Numbered from the stretch's first letter, positions 1 through 9,122 are shown. The stretch: DNA of 64,000 nucleotides from Shewanella sp. SR44-3 (GCF_014163735.1 NZ_JACJDV010000007.1:91352-155351), one strand, 5' to 3'. Translations and numbers: made by a program. The notes: generated from the sequence alone by a model not told the origin.

Positions 1-156
1 AGACGTCATGGCTATTTGCTGTTCCATGGCGAGAAAGCCTTTAAGATCTATGCCTTCAGCTTCTGCAACCGCTTCGTACAAGTCATGGTGCTTGTCATAG
101 CTAAATGCCATGGTCTTGGTTTTACCTTTAAAGATGTATGAAACTGTGCGTGCCAT
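1..156 (-). CDS. DUF2960-type small protein (3' end outside window)
   Basis: The reading frame runs off the left edge. The visible 52 residues begin MARTVSYIFKGKTKTMAFSY and continue through a DKHHDLYEAVAEAEGIDL stretch, which I recognise as the DUF2960 family of small Shewanella/Vibrio proteins. The ATG at 154-156 has a good ribosome site (TTAGGAGCC, read on the minus strand) about five bases upstream. The function of the family is not known. It is separate from the next gene leftwards and reads in the same direction as the DMT/GNAT pair. Confidence 0.75.
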   Translation of the reverse strand, partial: MARTVSYIFKGKTKTMAFSYDKHHDLYEAVAEAEGIDLKGFLAMEQQIAMTS

Positions 157-187
157 TGTGGCTCCTAACTAATTACGGACTCAGGGC

Positions 188-544
188 CTAAGAGGCCGAG
201 AGTTCACTTCTGAAAATAAAAAATACCGCCCCTAATATGCACAAACCAGCCCAAAGGTAATCAAGCTTTAGCGGCTCTTTAAGGTACCAAACGGCAAAGG
301 GGACGAATAAACTTAAGGTGATGACTTCTTGTAAAATTTTAAGTTGACCCACATTCATCACTGTATAGCCAATGCGATTGGCAGGGACTTGTAATAGGTA
401 TTCAAAAAAGGCAATTCCCCAGCTCACCAAGGCGGCAATAATCCAAGGTTTAGAATTAAGGGTTTTTAAATGCCCGTACCAAGCAAAGGTCATAAAAATA
501 TTGCTTAAACAAAGTAACCCTATGGTCGTCAACGTAGGATTCAT
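188..544 (-). CDS. DMT-superfamily small membrane protein (DUF486)
   Basis: This is a 118-residue inner-membrane protein with four predicted helices (about 5-24, 33-51, 70-88, 96-112). It fits the DUF486 branch of the drug/metabolite transporter superfamily, whose substrate is unknown. A longer frame starts at 589, but the ATG at 542-544 is preferred. It gives the usual family N-terminus MNPTL, and it overlaps the stop of the upstream GNAT gene as ATGA, a typical translational coupling. The two genes therefore form one minus-strand operon. Confidence 0.75.
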   Translation of the reverse strand: MNPTLTTIGLLCLSNIFMTFAWYGHLKTLNSKPWIIAALVSWGIAFFEYLLQVPANRIGYTVMNVGQLKILQEVITLSLFVPFAVWYLKEPLKLDYLWAGLCILGAVFFIFRSELSAS

Positions 545-1104
545 AGTCGGTACTCTTTTACTGTGTCTAATGACAAACTCATGGGACAAGCATCTTTTGG
601 GTAGCTCATGAGTTGAGCGTCCCTTAAAGTATTACTGCGGGTTTGTTTGTGAGCTAAAAGAGTCTGGGTTTGCTGTGGGCTAAAGCCATGCCTGCGCCAA
701 TAATGTTGGGCGCCTTGCACTGCAACTAAGCAAATACTGTCTAGGGCTAGCTGATGGGCTGCATCAATTAATGCATTAAGCACTCGCTCTCCTATGCCTA
801 ACCCTTGGGCGCTGGGTAGCAATGCGATGTCGTGTAAATAGAGGCAATCGGTTTCGTCTAGCCCACAGAGTTGCTTATTTAGGGCGATACTGAGGCCTTT
901 CTTCCAAGGATGGGCAAGGCAATAGCCAATCAGTAAGTTTTTATGGGTGATGGCAAAGCAGGTATTTGCGCCAAGTTGCACTTTATTTTGCAATACAGCT
1001 AAAGACTCTGGCTCCAGCTCAGTATAGCACTGAGCTTGAATGGCTAAGATTTCAGGCCAGTCATTGAGTTTGATTGGACGCAGTTGTATCGGCACGTGAA
1101 CCAC
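541..1104 (-). CDS. GNAT-family N-acetyltransferase
   Basis: A 187-residue protein with the GNAT fold signature. The acetyl-CoA binding motif A is visible as LLPSAQGLGIGERVL (Q100 to G105). A YWRRHGF segment near residue 132 matches the conserved C-terminal strand-helix. It should transfer an acetyl group from acetyl-CoA to an unknown amine substrate in the cytoplasm. The start is GTG at 1102-1104; a second in-frame GTG lies three codons later and cannot be excluded, because no clear ribosome site is visible. It overlaps the DMT gene by four bases. Confidence 0.8.
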   Translation of the reverse strand: MVHVPIQLRPIKLNDWPEILAIQAQCYTELEPESLAVLQNKVQLGANTCFAITHKNLLIGYCLAHPWKKGLSIALNKQLCGLDETDCLYLHDIALLPSAQGLGIGERVLNALIDAAHQLALDSICLVAVQGAQHYWRRHGFSPQQTQTLLAHKQTRSNTLRDAQLMSYPKDACPMSLSLDTVKEYRL

Positions 1105-1224
1105 AGTCTTGTTAATATAAAGGCGCTATTATAACCAAAGCTTACACACCAAGATACCTCTGGTTCCTATGAGCTTTAAGGTTTCTTCAAGTAGGGGATG
1201 GATTTCAATTTAGGGGCAAAGGGG

Positions 1225-1989
1225 CTAAGGTGTCGCCAGGGTATATTTATCGATAATTTGTTGTAACTCACCGCTGTCTTTGAGGGTTTGAATCGCCTGA
1301 TTAATAGCAGGAAGCAACGCGATATGTTCTTTTCTTAAACGGATCACTAAATCGCCACTGGAATGCACTGCAGCAAGACTAATGGGTAAGTTGAGCTCTT
1401 TCGCCCAATAAAGTGCAGGGTAATCCCCTGAGATAGCCGCTTCAATTCGACCTTTATGTAAGGCTAGGATCAGTTCACGCTCAGACTTAAAATCCACTCG
1501 AGTAAATTCATTGTCATCATGGTAGAGGTAACCGCGCACAGTACCTATGTTACGGCCTTTTATTTGGCTTAATCTTTGCCAACGCTGCTGATTTTTTTCC
1601 AGCACCACAATGTTCTCCATAATGGGCATGATAGGATTTGAGGCAACAAAGGTATCGGCTAATTGTTTCTCTTCAAACCAGCTAGGGCTGACCACGTCAA
1701 AATCGAGAAAGCCTTTTTCTAAAGCTTGATTGGTACGCTTAGGCGGGAAGTTATGTTTGCGAGATTTAATGTTTGCCAGAGCCAATATTTTGGGGATTAT
1801 TTCTCCTAATACTCCCGGTGCTTCAGGTGTTTGGGCTATGTAATAGGGGTACCAGCTATTGGAGGCATTAACGTTGTAATTTAGTATAACTTCAGCGTCG
1901 GGCATGGCGGCCTTAGCCGCCAGTGGAGTCGCGGTTAAGAGCGAGAAGATGCACCAAGAGATAACTAATAAAGGCCTAAAACTCAGCAA
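1225..1989 (-). CDS. Periplasmic solute-binding protein, family 3 type
   Basis: A 254-residue exported protein. Residues 1-28 form a signal peptide ending in PLAAKA. The rest has the bilobed amino-acid-binding layout: ILNYNVNASNSWYPYYI, a FPPKRTNQALEKGFLDFDVV segment, then a GTVRGY segment near residue 150. No permease or ATPase gene is adjacent, so it may act as an orphan binding protein or a sensor input domain rather than a transporter subunit. The start is an inferred TTG, because the next Met lies after the signal peptide. Confidence 0.7.
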   Translation of the reverse strand: MLSFRPLLVISWCIFSLLTATPLAAKAAMPDAEVILNYNVNASNSWYPYYIAQTPEAPGVLGEIIPKILALANIKSRKHNFPPKRTNQALEKGFLDFDVVSPSWFEEKQLADTFVASNPIMPIMENIVVLEKNQQRWQRLSQIKGRNIGTVRGYLYHDDNEFTRVDFKSERELILALHKGRIEAAISGDYPALYWAKELNLPISLAAVHSSGDLVIRLRKEHIALLPAINQAIQTLKDSGELQQIIDKYTLATP

Positions 1990-2091
1990 GATAATTACTC
2001 TAAATAATAAAACAATGAATTAAAGGTATATCAGATACCAGTGGAAAATCAAAGCCTTGTTCAGGTTCAAATAAAAAATATCAGTTTAAGA

Positions 2092-2763
2092 TTAATTTAT
2101 GAGTAAGCATAATTTAATTAAATTATTACCAGGCTTTAAGATGTAAGCCTTGTGATGCTTGATAAGTGTGGTCTTTTTGTTACCTTGGCTTAGGATCAAT
2201 CCTTGAGCAAGAGCCTGCTCTGCAAGTGTATTTTCATCCCCTCTGAGATACAAGCTAATCGGCTTGATAAGTTCGCCATTGGCAAGGTGCTCAGTAAGCT
2301 CTTTGGCATTGATAATCAGGCTAGATTGGCCTTGGCCATCGAGCTTGAGCTTGGTATCAATCTGTGACTCGGTAATCACCAACCAACCTAAGGCTTTCAT
2401 GGCTTCTATAAGTTGTAATAGTGCATTACCTAAGCCTTGAGTATTGCTGGTGGCCACTTGATATTGACGCACAATGCGGCTGAATAAATTGGGCAGCTGC
2501 GCGCCTGCGCCTTGGCTTCTGGCTGCGCGGATCCATTGGGTGAGATCCTCGGCCACAAGCTTTGAGAAACGCTTCTCTTTTAGGGACTCCACCATCCAGT
2601 TACACAGAAAATGGCTTTCTTGTGCAGGGGTGCGCTTGGCTTTATGTTGTGAAGCCGAGTTCGCCAATGCCTCAAGCCCAGCCTGAGCTAAAGCCAGCAT
2701 CGCTTGATTGTAAGTTTGAGATTGCACTGTTGTTTCAGGTAGCGCTTGGGTTTCAGATGGCAT
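2092..2763 (-). CDS. Conserved-looking hypothetical protein
   Basis: A 223-residue soluble protein that I do not recognise. It is Ala/Gln/Leu-rich and appears mostly helical in its first 130 residues. A basic, hydrophobic C-terminal part follows (KTTLIKHHKAYILKPGNNL), with no signal peptide. The ATG at 2761-2763 is chosen over the GTG two codons upstream because GGAG (minus strand) sits five bases before the ATG but directly abuts the GTG. Codon use resembles the neighbours, so it is probably a native gene transcribed alone. Confidence 0.55.
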   Translation of the reverse strand: MPSETQALPETTVQSQTYNQAMLALAQAGLEALANSASQHKAKRTPAQESHFLCNWMVESLKEKRFSKLVAEDLTQWIRAARSQGAGAQLPNLFSRIVRQYQVATSNTQGLGNALLQLIEAMKALGWLVITESQIDTKLKLDGQGQSSLIINAKELTEHLANGELIKPISLYLRGDENTLAEQALAQGLILSQGNKKTTLIKHHKAYILKPGNNLIKLCLLIN

Positions 2764-2855
2764 AGTCACTCCGCCGCGAAGAAAAGGGAAAAGTTGCGGC
2801 GAAGTGATTGTATCAAGAAGCGAAATAAAGCGTGACAGTTTTTCCTATCTGGCCG

Positions 2856-3497
2856 TTATTTCTTTAATAATTCTGCGGCAGTCAAGATAAGCTCTGGCGC
2901 GGGTCTGACTCTAAAATTAGGATTAACGTATTGAAAATGCACTAAACCACTTTTATCCATTAAATACACCGCAGGTACTGGCAGCACTAAGCGCTTGTCA
3001 CCTTCAGGGGTTAGCCATAACGGATTGGTGAGTTTCATTTTCTGGGTGTATCTTTGGCTGACCTCTTGGCTGGTAAAATACGCTAAACCAAAGGCTTGTG
3101 ATGCCAGCATATCCGCATCAGATAACAGCAAATAATCCAACTTATTATCTCTCACAGAGGTCTTTAATTGCGCTGGGGTATCTGGTGAAATCCCCACTAA
3201 CTGAAAGCCCATGTCGATAAGCTTAGGTTCAATGGCTTTCAATTGGCCCATTTGAGTATTGCAAAATGGGCACCAGCCGCCGCGATAGAAAAAGAAAATA
3301 GTCGGTTTTTGGCCAACAAGCTCAGTTAAATTAACCGCTGCGCCATCAAGATCTTTAAGTGTCACCTCGGGCAACACTTGGCCATTCATCAAGGGCATGA
3401 CAGATAGCTCACCCATGGCTATGGGTTTGGCACTTAAATTTACACTTAACAGAGTACAAACAGTGCCTAGGGTGAGGGCGCGTAATAACGATTTCAT
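2856..3497 (-). CDS. Exported peroxiredoxin-like (AhpC/TSA) protein
   Basis: A 213-residue thioredoxin-fold protein with an N-terminal signal peptide (about residues 1-23), so likely periplasmic. The active-site loop reads FFYRGGWCPFCNTQMG with Cys76 and Cys79. This is the pattern of the AhpC/TSA-like group, in which the first Cys is the peroxidatic or redox-active residue. A GISPDTPAQLK segment follows, as in peroxiredoxins. It probably reduces peroxides or disulfides. No partner reductase is adjacent. The start ATG has AAGG about ten bases upstream. Confidence 0.75.
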   Translation of the reverse strand: MKSLLRALTLGTVCTLLSVNLSAKPIAMGELSVMPLMNGQVLPEVTLKDLDGAAVNLTELVGQKPTIFFFYRGGWCPFCNTQMGQLKAIEPKLIDMGFQLVGISPDTPAQLKTSVRDNKLDYLLLSDADMLASQAFGLAYFTSQEVSQRYTQKMKLTNPLWLTPEGDKRLVLPVPAVYLMDKSGLVHFQYVNPNFRVRPAPELILTAAELLKK

Positions 3498-3582
3498 CTA
3501 GCAATGACCTTAGTTTGAAGAATTGGAGTTGAATGAGACCCGTACACTTCAATTTGTTATGAAAAACACGGTGGAAGGCAAT

Positions 3583-3605
3583 AAAAAAGGCGCCCGAGGC
3601 GCCTT
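3583..3605 (-). terminator. Rho-independent terminator after DEAD-box helicase
   Basis: An 8-bp perfect stem, AAGGCGCC / GGCGCCTT, with a 3-base loop. Read on the minus strand it is followed by a run of T. It lies 37 bases past the stop of the helicase gene at 3642-4943. Confidence 0.85.
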
Positions 3606-3641
3606 GTTGGTATTTAAGCTAAGTGCTCACCCAAAGGGAGG

Positions 3642-4943
3642 TTACTTAATTTTTTTGTACTTCACTGCGCTGGTAGGTTTACCCACTTTGACGCGGCGAC
3701 CTTGCATGTTTTTCTCGCCCACAACTTGAGCGCCGACGTTATCGCTGCGCTCTTGCTTTTTAGCAAAGCTGCGACGCTTCTCTATGGTTTTAAGCAGTAG
3801 CTCGCGGCTGCTGACTTCATAACCTGGCACGGTAATACGGCGAATTTTCTGGCCGATAAGCTTTTCTATGTCGGCAAGGGTGCGCTCTTCTTCGCGGCTG
3901 ACAAATGAGATGGCAACCCCTGTTTTACCCGCGCGGCCGGTACGGCCAATACGGTGTACGTAATCTTCAGCAAGGAAGGGTAAGTCATAGTTGACTACGT
4001 ATTCTAGGTTTTGAATGTCTAGACCACGGGCGGCAACTTCGGTTGCCACTAAGACCCGTACCTTGCCTTCGATGAATTCACGTAGGGCGCGGCGGCGGCT
4101 GCCTTGGGCTTTCTCGCCATGCACCACGGCAGAGGGAATGCCATCTAAGTTAAGCTCTGTGACTAATTTGTCTGCATCGGCGCGGGTGGCGGTAAATACC
4201 AAAACTTGTTGCCAATTTTTGGTGCCAATAAGTTCTGACAATAATTCGCGCTTACGGCGCTGCTCAACCGGGTACACCACTTGGCTTACGGTGGCCGCTG
4301 TGGTGTTTTGCTTGTCGGCACTGATAATTTTTGGCTTGTCTAGCATATCGTTAGCCAGTTTTTTAACTGAGCTTGAGAAGGTGGCCGAGAATAATAGATT
4401 CTGTCTCTTTTTATTCACAGCTTGAAGAATTTTTTGGATATCTGTGCTGAAACCCATATCGAGCATGCGGTCAGCTTCATCGAGCACTAAAAACTCGACA
4501 TTAGACAAACTTAAGTTACAGGCCACTATGTGTTCGAGTAATCGACCTGGGGTTGCCACTATGATGTCGGCGCCTTGCTTAAGCTTTTGCGCTTGGGTGG
4601 CCATTTTCATGCCGCCATATATGGTGAGCACGCTGATGTTCATGTGCTTACTGTAGGCGGTAATGTTATCGGCAACTTGGGCGGCGAGCTCGCGAGTTGG
4701 GGTTAAAATGAGTACGCGAGCATTAGAGTTTTGCACCGTCATGGGCCTTTCATGCATTTTTTGCAGAATAGGTAGGGCGAATGCAGCCGTTTTGCCTGTG
4801 CCGGTTTGGGCGCTGGCTAATACGTCTTCACCGCGGCGGATCGCTGGAATCGCTTGTTGCTGCACTGGCGTCATATTCTGATAACCGCACTCAGCGATCG
4901 CGCGTAAAATTTCTGGGGCGAAGCTAAAAGATTCGAATTTCAT
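3642..4943 (-). CDS. DEAD-box RNA helicase, RhlE type
   Basis: A 433-residue ATP-dependent RNA helicase. The motifs occur in order: Q motif around TPVQQQAIP (25-33), Walker A AQTGTGKT (45-52), PTRELA (82-87), TPGRLL (131-136), DEAD (155-158), SAT, and [10 protein letters not shown] near residue 335. The C-terminal tail is short and Lys/Arg-rich, suited to RNA contact. It probably remodels rRNA or mRNA structures. The start ATG has AGGACC nearby. It is monocistronic, with a terminator downstream and a 371-base upstream gap. It is one of three RhlE-like genes in this window. Confidence 0.9.
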   Translation of the reverse strand: MKFESFSFAPEILRAIAECGYQNMTPVQQQAIPAIRRGEDVLASAQTGTGKTAAFALPILQKMHERPMTVQNSNARVLILTPTRELAAQVADNITAYSKHMNISVLTIYGGMKMATQAQKLKQGADIIVATPGRLLEHIVACNLSLSNVEFLVLDEADRMLDMGFSTDIQKILQAVNKKRQNLLFSATFSSSVKKLANDMLDKPKIISADKQNTTAATVSQVVYPVEQRRKRELLSELIGTKNWQQVLVFTATRADADKLVTELNLDGIPSAVVHGEKAQGSRRRALREFIEGKVRVLVATEVAARGLDIQNLEYVVNYDLPFLAEDYVHRIGRTGRAGKTGVAISFVSREEERTLADIEKLIGQKIRRITVPGYEVSSRELLLKTIEKRRSFAKKQERSDNVGAQVVGEKNMQGRRVKVGKPTSAVKYKKIK

Positions 4944-5314
4944 CTTGTGGGTCCTGTATGTACGTCAAATGGAGCAAAAGGTCGAGGGCTATTTCTCGAA
5001 TATATCTGTTTCGAATGTGCGGTCTCGAATATGCCAGCCAACAGAGTAAATCAAGATGGCTGTTAATCTGGCTAATCTCTGCTTTGGGTCAAGATAACGG
5101 CCCCAAGCAGTGCCGCAATTTGTTGCAGTTAAGCGGCGGCGGAGTATAGCAAAGTTTTAGCCTGAGTCAGAGCTTATTTTAACAGCAAAGGCAGGCTAAT
5201 GAAGTGTTTAGCCGATTATGCTAGCGGGGCGGGGAATTAAAGGGCAACAAAAGCGCTTAAACAACACACCAAAGGAATGAATTCCTCTGGCATGAAGTCA
5301 TTGATAACTCACTG
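4944..5314. other. Gap between helicase and aminopeptidase genes
   Basis: This 371-base stretch holds no convincing gene. It must contain the minus-strand promoter and leader of the helicase, and its right end carries the hairpin annotated at 5259-5290. A short plus-strand frame at 4958-5149 has no ribosome site or recognisable product and is not called. Confidence 0.5.
5259..5290 (-). terminator. Probable terminator after aminopeptidase gene
   Basis: On the minus strand, CCAGAGGAAT pairs with ATTCCTTTGG (10 bp including one G-T pair, 2-base loop), followed by the T-rich TGTGTTGTTT. It begins 25 bases past the stop of the gene at 5315-7129. The T-run is broken, so confidence is moderate. Confidence 0.5.
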
Positions 5315-7129
5315 TCAAATCGCTTTAGTTACCCGTTTTAGCCAGTCAAGTTCAGCGCCTTGCATCAAGGGTGCTAAGGTGGTGAACACTTGGCTGTGAT
5401 AGTTATTGAGCCAGTTGAGCTCAAACTCTGTCAGCAGGGTTTTATCAATTAAGCGCACATCAATAGGAATTAAGGTTAAAGCATCAAATTGATACATCTC
5501 ACGCTCGGCTCCCTTAAGAGCTTCACAGGGAATGATGGCCACTAAGTTTTCGATGCGAATACCAAACTCGTTAGCGCGGTAATAGCCGGGCTCATTGGAG
5601 AGCACCATACCTGGCAATAAGGCCACGTTATTGACATTTTTACCTATGCGCTGGGGGCCTTCGTGAACATTTAAAAAATGCCCAACCCCGTGGCCTGTAC
5701 CGTGGTCGTAATCAAACCCGTGCTGCCATAGGTATTGACGCGCCAAGGCATCTAGCTGCTGACCGCTAGTGCCTTTAGGGAAGCGGGCGGTATCTAAGGC
5801 AATATGGCCTTTAAGCACTAAGGTCACCATTTTACGCTGCTCGTCAGTAACCTTGCCGATAGCGATAGTGCGGGTCACATCCGTGGTGCCATCTAAGTAC
5901 TGGGCGCCAGAATCCACTAGGTAGATGCTGTCCATGGTCATTGTTGCTGGGGTGCCATCCGCGTGGTTGTAGTGACACATGGCAGCATTAGCACCTGTGG
6001 CTGAAATGGTATCAAAGCTTGGCTCACGATAAAGCGGGTCTTCTAGGCGAAAACTCTCTAATTTGTCCGCCAGCACGGCTTCATCATATAACTGATGGTT
6101 AGCGACCTCGGCATCCAGCCAAGCTAAAAAGCGGCTAACCGCAACCCCATCACGCACATGACTTGCGCGCATGCCAGCAAGCTCAGCGCTGTTTTTCTGC
6201 GCCTTAGGCAAGGCGACAGGGTCAAGGCCTGCAATTAATTTAGCGCCACCCTTGAGGGCTAGACGTTGAGACCAAGCATTGGCAGAGTTAGGATCGGCAA
6301 GTAACTTAACGCCGTTTAAATCACTTAATGCTTGGGCAAGCTCTGTTTCAGGCCTAAAAATAACGCCAGCACCCACATGCTCATGTATACCTTCTGGCAA
6401 CTTGTCTAAATCGACAAATACACTCATATCGCCGTTGCTTGCAAGTAAAGCGCAGCCTAAAGTGACGGGTAAGCGCGGCACATCACCGCCGCGAATATTA
6501 AGCAGCCAGCAAAACGAATCTAGCGCCGAAATCAGCGCCACATCGGCGCCTTGTTTTTTAACGAGTTGACCTACCTGCAGACGTTTTTCAACACTGTCTC
6601 TGCCAGCGCCTTGATGGCTAAACAAGGTTATCATGGCTTTAGAAGGTGCGGGTCTGTCATGCCAGTTGTCATCCACAGGATTACTTGCTAATTCCACTAG
6701 GCTCATTTGATGCTTTTCAAGCAAGGCTTTGGCGTTATCAAACCAAGCTAGCGTGTGCAAACGGCTGTCTATAGCAATTTTGGCACCTGGGCTTAAGGTA
6801 TCGATTAACCACTGAATTTGCGGTGTGTCGGTAAGGCTTAAATATTCATATAAGCTGGCATCCACTTGTTTGGGGACTTGCACTGTATAACGGCCGTCGG
6901 TAAAAATAGCGGCTTTGCCCGCAACTACGTTATCCGTTAGTACTATGGCCATGCCGGCAGAGCCGGTGAAATTAGTGGCCCAGTACAGGCGCTCATTCCG
7001 TTCTGGCACGTATTCGCCAAGGTATTCATCGGCACGGGGAATAATAAAGGCATCGACTTGGGCTGATTTGAGTTGGCGACGTATGGCGCTTAAGCGCTCG
7101 GCGATCACTTGGCTAGCTGGGTTTGGCAT
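5315..7129 (-). CDS. Xaa-Pro aminopeptidase, M24B family, long form
   Basis: A 604-residue cytoplasmic metallopeptidase that should remove N-terminal residues preceding proline. Two creatinase-like N-terminal domains (about 1-310) precede the pita-bread catalytic domain. The dinuclear-metal ligands are visible: Asp in YLVDSGAQYLDGTTDVTRT, His in GTGHGVGHFLNVHEGP, Glu in SNEPGYY and Glu in IRIENL. The extra C-terminal 60 residues fit the long eukaryote-like APP form rather than E. coli PepP (441 residues). The start ATG has GGAG six bases upstream. It is divergent from another M24 peptidase gene. Confidence 0.9.
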   Translation of the reverse strand: MPNPASQVIAERLSAIRRQLKSAQVDAFIIPRADEYLGEYVPERNERLYWATNFTGSAGMAIVLTDNVVAGKAAIFTDGRYTVQVPKQVDASLYEYLSLTDTPQIQWLIDTLSPGAKIAIDSRLHTLAWFDNAKALLEKHQMSLVELASNPVDDNWHDRPAPSKAMITLFSHQGAGRDSVEKRLQVGQLVKKQGADVALISALDSFCWLLNIRGGDVPRLPVTLGCALLASNGDMSVFVDLDKLPEGIHEHVGAGVIFRPETELAQALSDLNGVKLLADPNSANAWSQRLALKGGAKLIAGLDPVALPKAQKNSAELAGMRASHVRDGVAVSRFLAWLDAEVANHQLYDEAVLADKLESFRLEDPLYREPSFDTISATGANAAMCHYNHADGTPATMTMDSIYLVDSGAQYLDGTTDVTRTIAIGKVTDEQRKMVTLVLKGHIALDTARFPKGTSGQQLDALARQYLWQHGFDYDHGTGHGVGHFLNVHEGPQRIGKNVNNVALLPGMVLSNEPGYYRANEFGIRIENLVAIIPCEALKGAEREMYQFDALTLIPIDVRLIDKTLLTEFELNWLNNYHSQVFTTLAPLMQGAELDWLKRVTKAI

Positions 7130-7273
7130 GCTGACTCCATGGAAGGCGACGAATGAATGGGCTCTCTATTGTTAACTTATTTAACCTTGCTCGAGTAGAT
7201 TGAGGCGAAAGATTAACGGGTATTGACCCTGCAACAATGCTTACTGACTGTTATTGCGTAAATGGTAACGTGA

Positions 7274-7287
7274 TATTGTATACAATA
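7274..7287. promoter_or_regulatory. 14-bp palindromic operator candidate
   Basis: TATTGTATACAATA is a perfect inverted repeat. It sits 37 bases before the start of the peptidase gene at 7325, in the intergenic space between two divergent M24 peptidase genes. The TTGTATACAA core resembles operators of GntR-type dimeric repressors. No regulator gene is adjacent. Confidence 0.45.
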
Positions 7288-7324
7288 CCAAAATAATTCA
7301 TTCAAATTAATGCAGGGAGAAACT

Positions 7325-8572
7325 ATGACAATCGGTGTCGGTGGCGTGAGCCAGCAAGCAGCATTAGCCAAACTGGCTGATATGACGCAAGATATAGCGC
7401 CAGTCACGCAAGCGGAGTTTTTACAGCGTATCGCACGGGCGCAGCAACTCATGCAGCAGCAGGGCCTTGGGGCGATTTATGTTAATGCTGGCACTAATTT
7501 ATATTACTTTACCGGTACTCGATGGTTTTCTAGTGAACGTCTAGTGGGGGCAATTATTCCAGCCAAAGGCGAGGTTCAATATGTCGCCCCCGCGTTTGAG
7601 CTTGATACCTTGCAAGGTTATATGACCATAAAAGGCCCTGTTCACACTTGGCATGAAGATCAAAGCCCCTATGAGCTGGTGGCAAAGATTGTTGGCCAAA
7701 TACCGCTTGAAACAGCACAGACAGAGCAAAGCGTGAATGCTCAATTTAAACTCGGCATGGATGAATCGACACCTTTCTTTATCACAGATGGCATAGCTCA
7801 AGCCTTGCCAGCGGCTCAATGCGTTAGCGCTAAGGCCGTCACTGCAGGCTGTCGAATGATAAAATCAGCCACCGAAATAGCGCTAATGCAGCGGGCCATG
7901 GACATGACCCTTGAGGTGCATAAGGCTGCGGCTAGCATCTTGGTTGAGGGAATAACTACTGCTGAGGTTGAAGATTTTATCGACCGCGCTCATTACGCGG
8001 TCGGCGCGCCTAAAGGCTCGTATTTTTGCATAGTACTCTTTGGTGAAGACACGGCTTACCCTCATGGGGTTAAGTCGCCCAAATCACTTGAGCGTAATGA
8101 CACAGTATTGATAGACACAGGTTGTCAATTACAAGGTTATAACTCAGATATTACCCGCACTTATGTGTTTGGTGACGCAAGTCCTCGTCAGCGCCAGCTG
8201 TGGCAATTAGAGCAAGCGGCTCAGCTGGCCGCCTTCGATGCAGCGCAATTGGGTGCATCTTGCGCGTCAGTGGATTTAGCAGCGCGAAAAGTATTAGAAA
8301 CCGCAGGCTTTGGCCCAGGATATGCGGTGCCAGGGCTGCCCCACAGGACGGGGCATGGCATAGGCTTAGACATCCATGAATGGCCTTACTTGGTACTCAA
8401 TGACTTGACGCCACTGGCGATGGGTATGTGTTTTAGTAACGAGCCCATGCTGTGCGTACCGGGTGAATTTGGCATTCGTCACGAAGATCATTTCTACATG
8501 ACAGGCACTGGCCCTAAGTGGTTCACAGAGCCTGCTCACTTAATAGACGACCCTTTCGACTTAGCTTGCTAG
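7325..8572 (+). CDS. M24-family Xaa-Pro peptidase (dipeptidase type)
   Basis: A 415-residue metallopeptidase. An N-terminal creatinase-type domain (about 1-165) is followed by the M24 fold. Metal ligands are visible in IDTGCQLQGYNSDITRTY (two Asp), HRTGHGIGLDIHEWPY (His), SNEPMLC (Glu) and IRHEDHFY (Glu). It probably cleaves Xaa-Pro dipeptides or short peptides. An in-frame ATG at 7310 exists, but the ATG at 7325 is chosen because AGGGAG lies seven bases before it. A palindromic operator candidate lies upstream and a strong terminator downstream, so it is a single-gene unit. Confidence 0.88.
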   Translation: MTIGVGGVSQQAALAKLADMTQDIAPVTQAEFLQRIARAQQLMQQQGLGAIYVNAGTNLYYFTGTRWFSSERLVGAIIPAKGEVQYVAPAFELDTLQGYMTIKGPVHTWHEDQSPYELVAKIVGQIPLETAQTEQSVNAQFKLGMDESTPFFITDGIAQALPAAQCVSAKAVTAGCRMIKSATEIALMQRAMDMTLEVHKAAASILVEGITTAEVEDFIDRAHYAVGAPKGSYFCIVLFGEDTAYPHGVKSPKSLERNDTVLIDTGCQLQGYNSDITRTYVFGDASPRQRQLWQLEQAAQLAAFDAAQLGASCASVDLAARKVLETAGFGPGYAVPGLPHRTGHGIGLDIHEWPYLVLNDLTPLAMGMCFSNEPMLCVPGEFGIRHEDHFYMTGTGPKWFTEPAHLIDDPFDLAC

Positions 8573-8612
8573 TACCGCTTTGAATTGCTCACAGCGCTAA
8601 TAGCAGAAACGC

Positions 8613-8638
8613 AAAAGCCTCCATCTGGAGGCTTTTTT
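8613..8638 (+). terminator. Rho-independent terminator after M24 peptidase
   Basis: AAAAGCCTCCA pairs with TGGAGGCTTTT across a 2-base loop, followed by further T residues. It lies 40 bases after the peptidase stop codon. Confidence 0.9.
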
Positions 8639-8639
8639 A

Positions 8640-9122
8640 ATGAAGAGTTTAATCGTTAACCATTATGACTAACTCACTACCTATAAAGATTTTAGTTGTT
8701 AACACGTACAAGCAATAATATTAGCTTAGCCCACTGTCCCATCATGGCATTTGTTTGCCGACACGCGTTAATATGTCCCTATAGCTCTCTTCGACGTCCT
8801 GTCTCAGAAGGTCGTCTCACAAGCTACCCTGATGCGACTATTAAATTTTGTGCAGTTTTTAAGATTTTAAAAAATCAAAATCAAAATCAAAATCAAAATC
8901 AAATTCAAAGCATGGATGGATAATTGGCTTTCACTTTATTATAAAAAGTTGTTCAAGAATGCTTTTTCTAGTTGTTTCATCCACTTTCTTCAGAGCTTCG
9001 AATGCTTCTTGAATCGTTGGCTAGCAGTGTCAACAATTGTGTGAAATGAATAAGTGCTAAGTGACTTATCGCACAGACAAAATTGATGGATTATCCGTTC
9101 CAACCCGCACATTTAGTCAATT
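8640..9122. other. Accessory gap without a supported gene
   Basis: About 480 bases. A plus-strand frame at 8696-8923 has no ribosome site and ends in a simple repeat. A minus-strand 28-codon fragment (about 8932-9019, reading TIQEAFEALKKVDETTRKSI) looks protein-like but is closed upstream by a stop, so it may be a gene remnant. This is the left part of the accessory patch beside the FKBP copies. Confidence 0.4.
8871..8906. repeat. Hexanucleotide simple repeat (AAAATC)n
   Basis: Five perfect AAAATC units in tandem (8871-8900) followed by one variant unit, AAATTC. It is a slippage-prone short tandem repeat in non-coding DNA. Confidence 0.85.

Noticed and set aside
4015..4881. Plus-strand ORFs inside the helicase gene
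   Set aside because: They are antisense shadows of a well-supported DEAD-box gene.
8696..8923. Plus-strand 75-codon ORF
   Set aside because: It ends in the AAAATC repeat (QNQNQN), has no ribosome site and no protein-like pattern.
8932..9019. Minus-strand peptide of 28 codons resembling a helical C-terminus
   Set aside because: It is closed by a stop directly upstream and too short to assign; mentioned only as a possible remnant.
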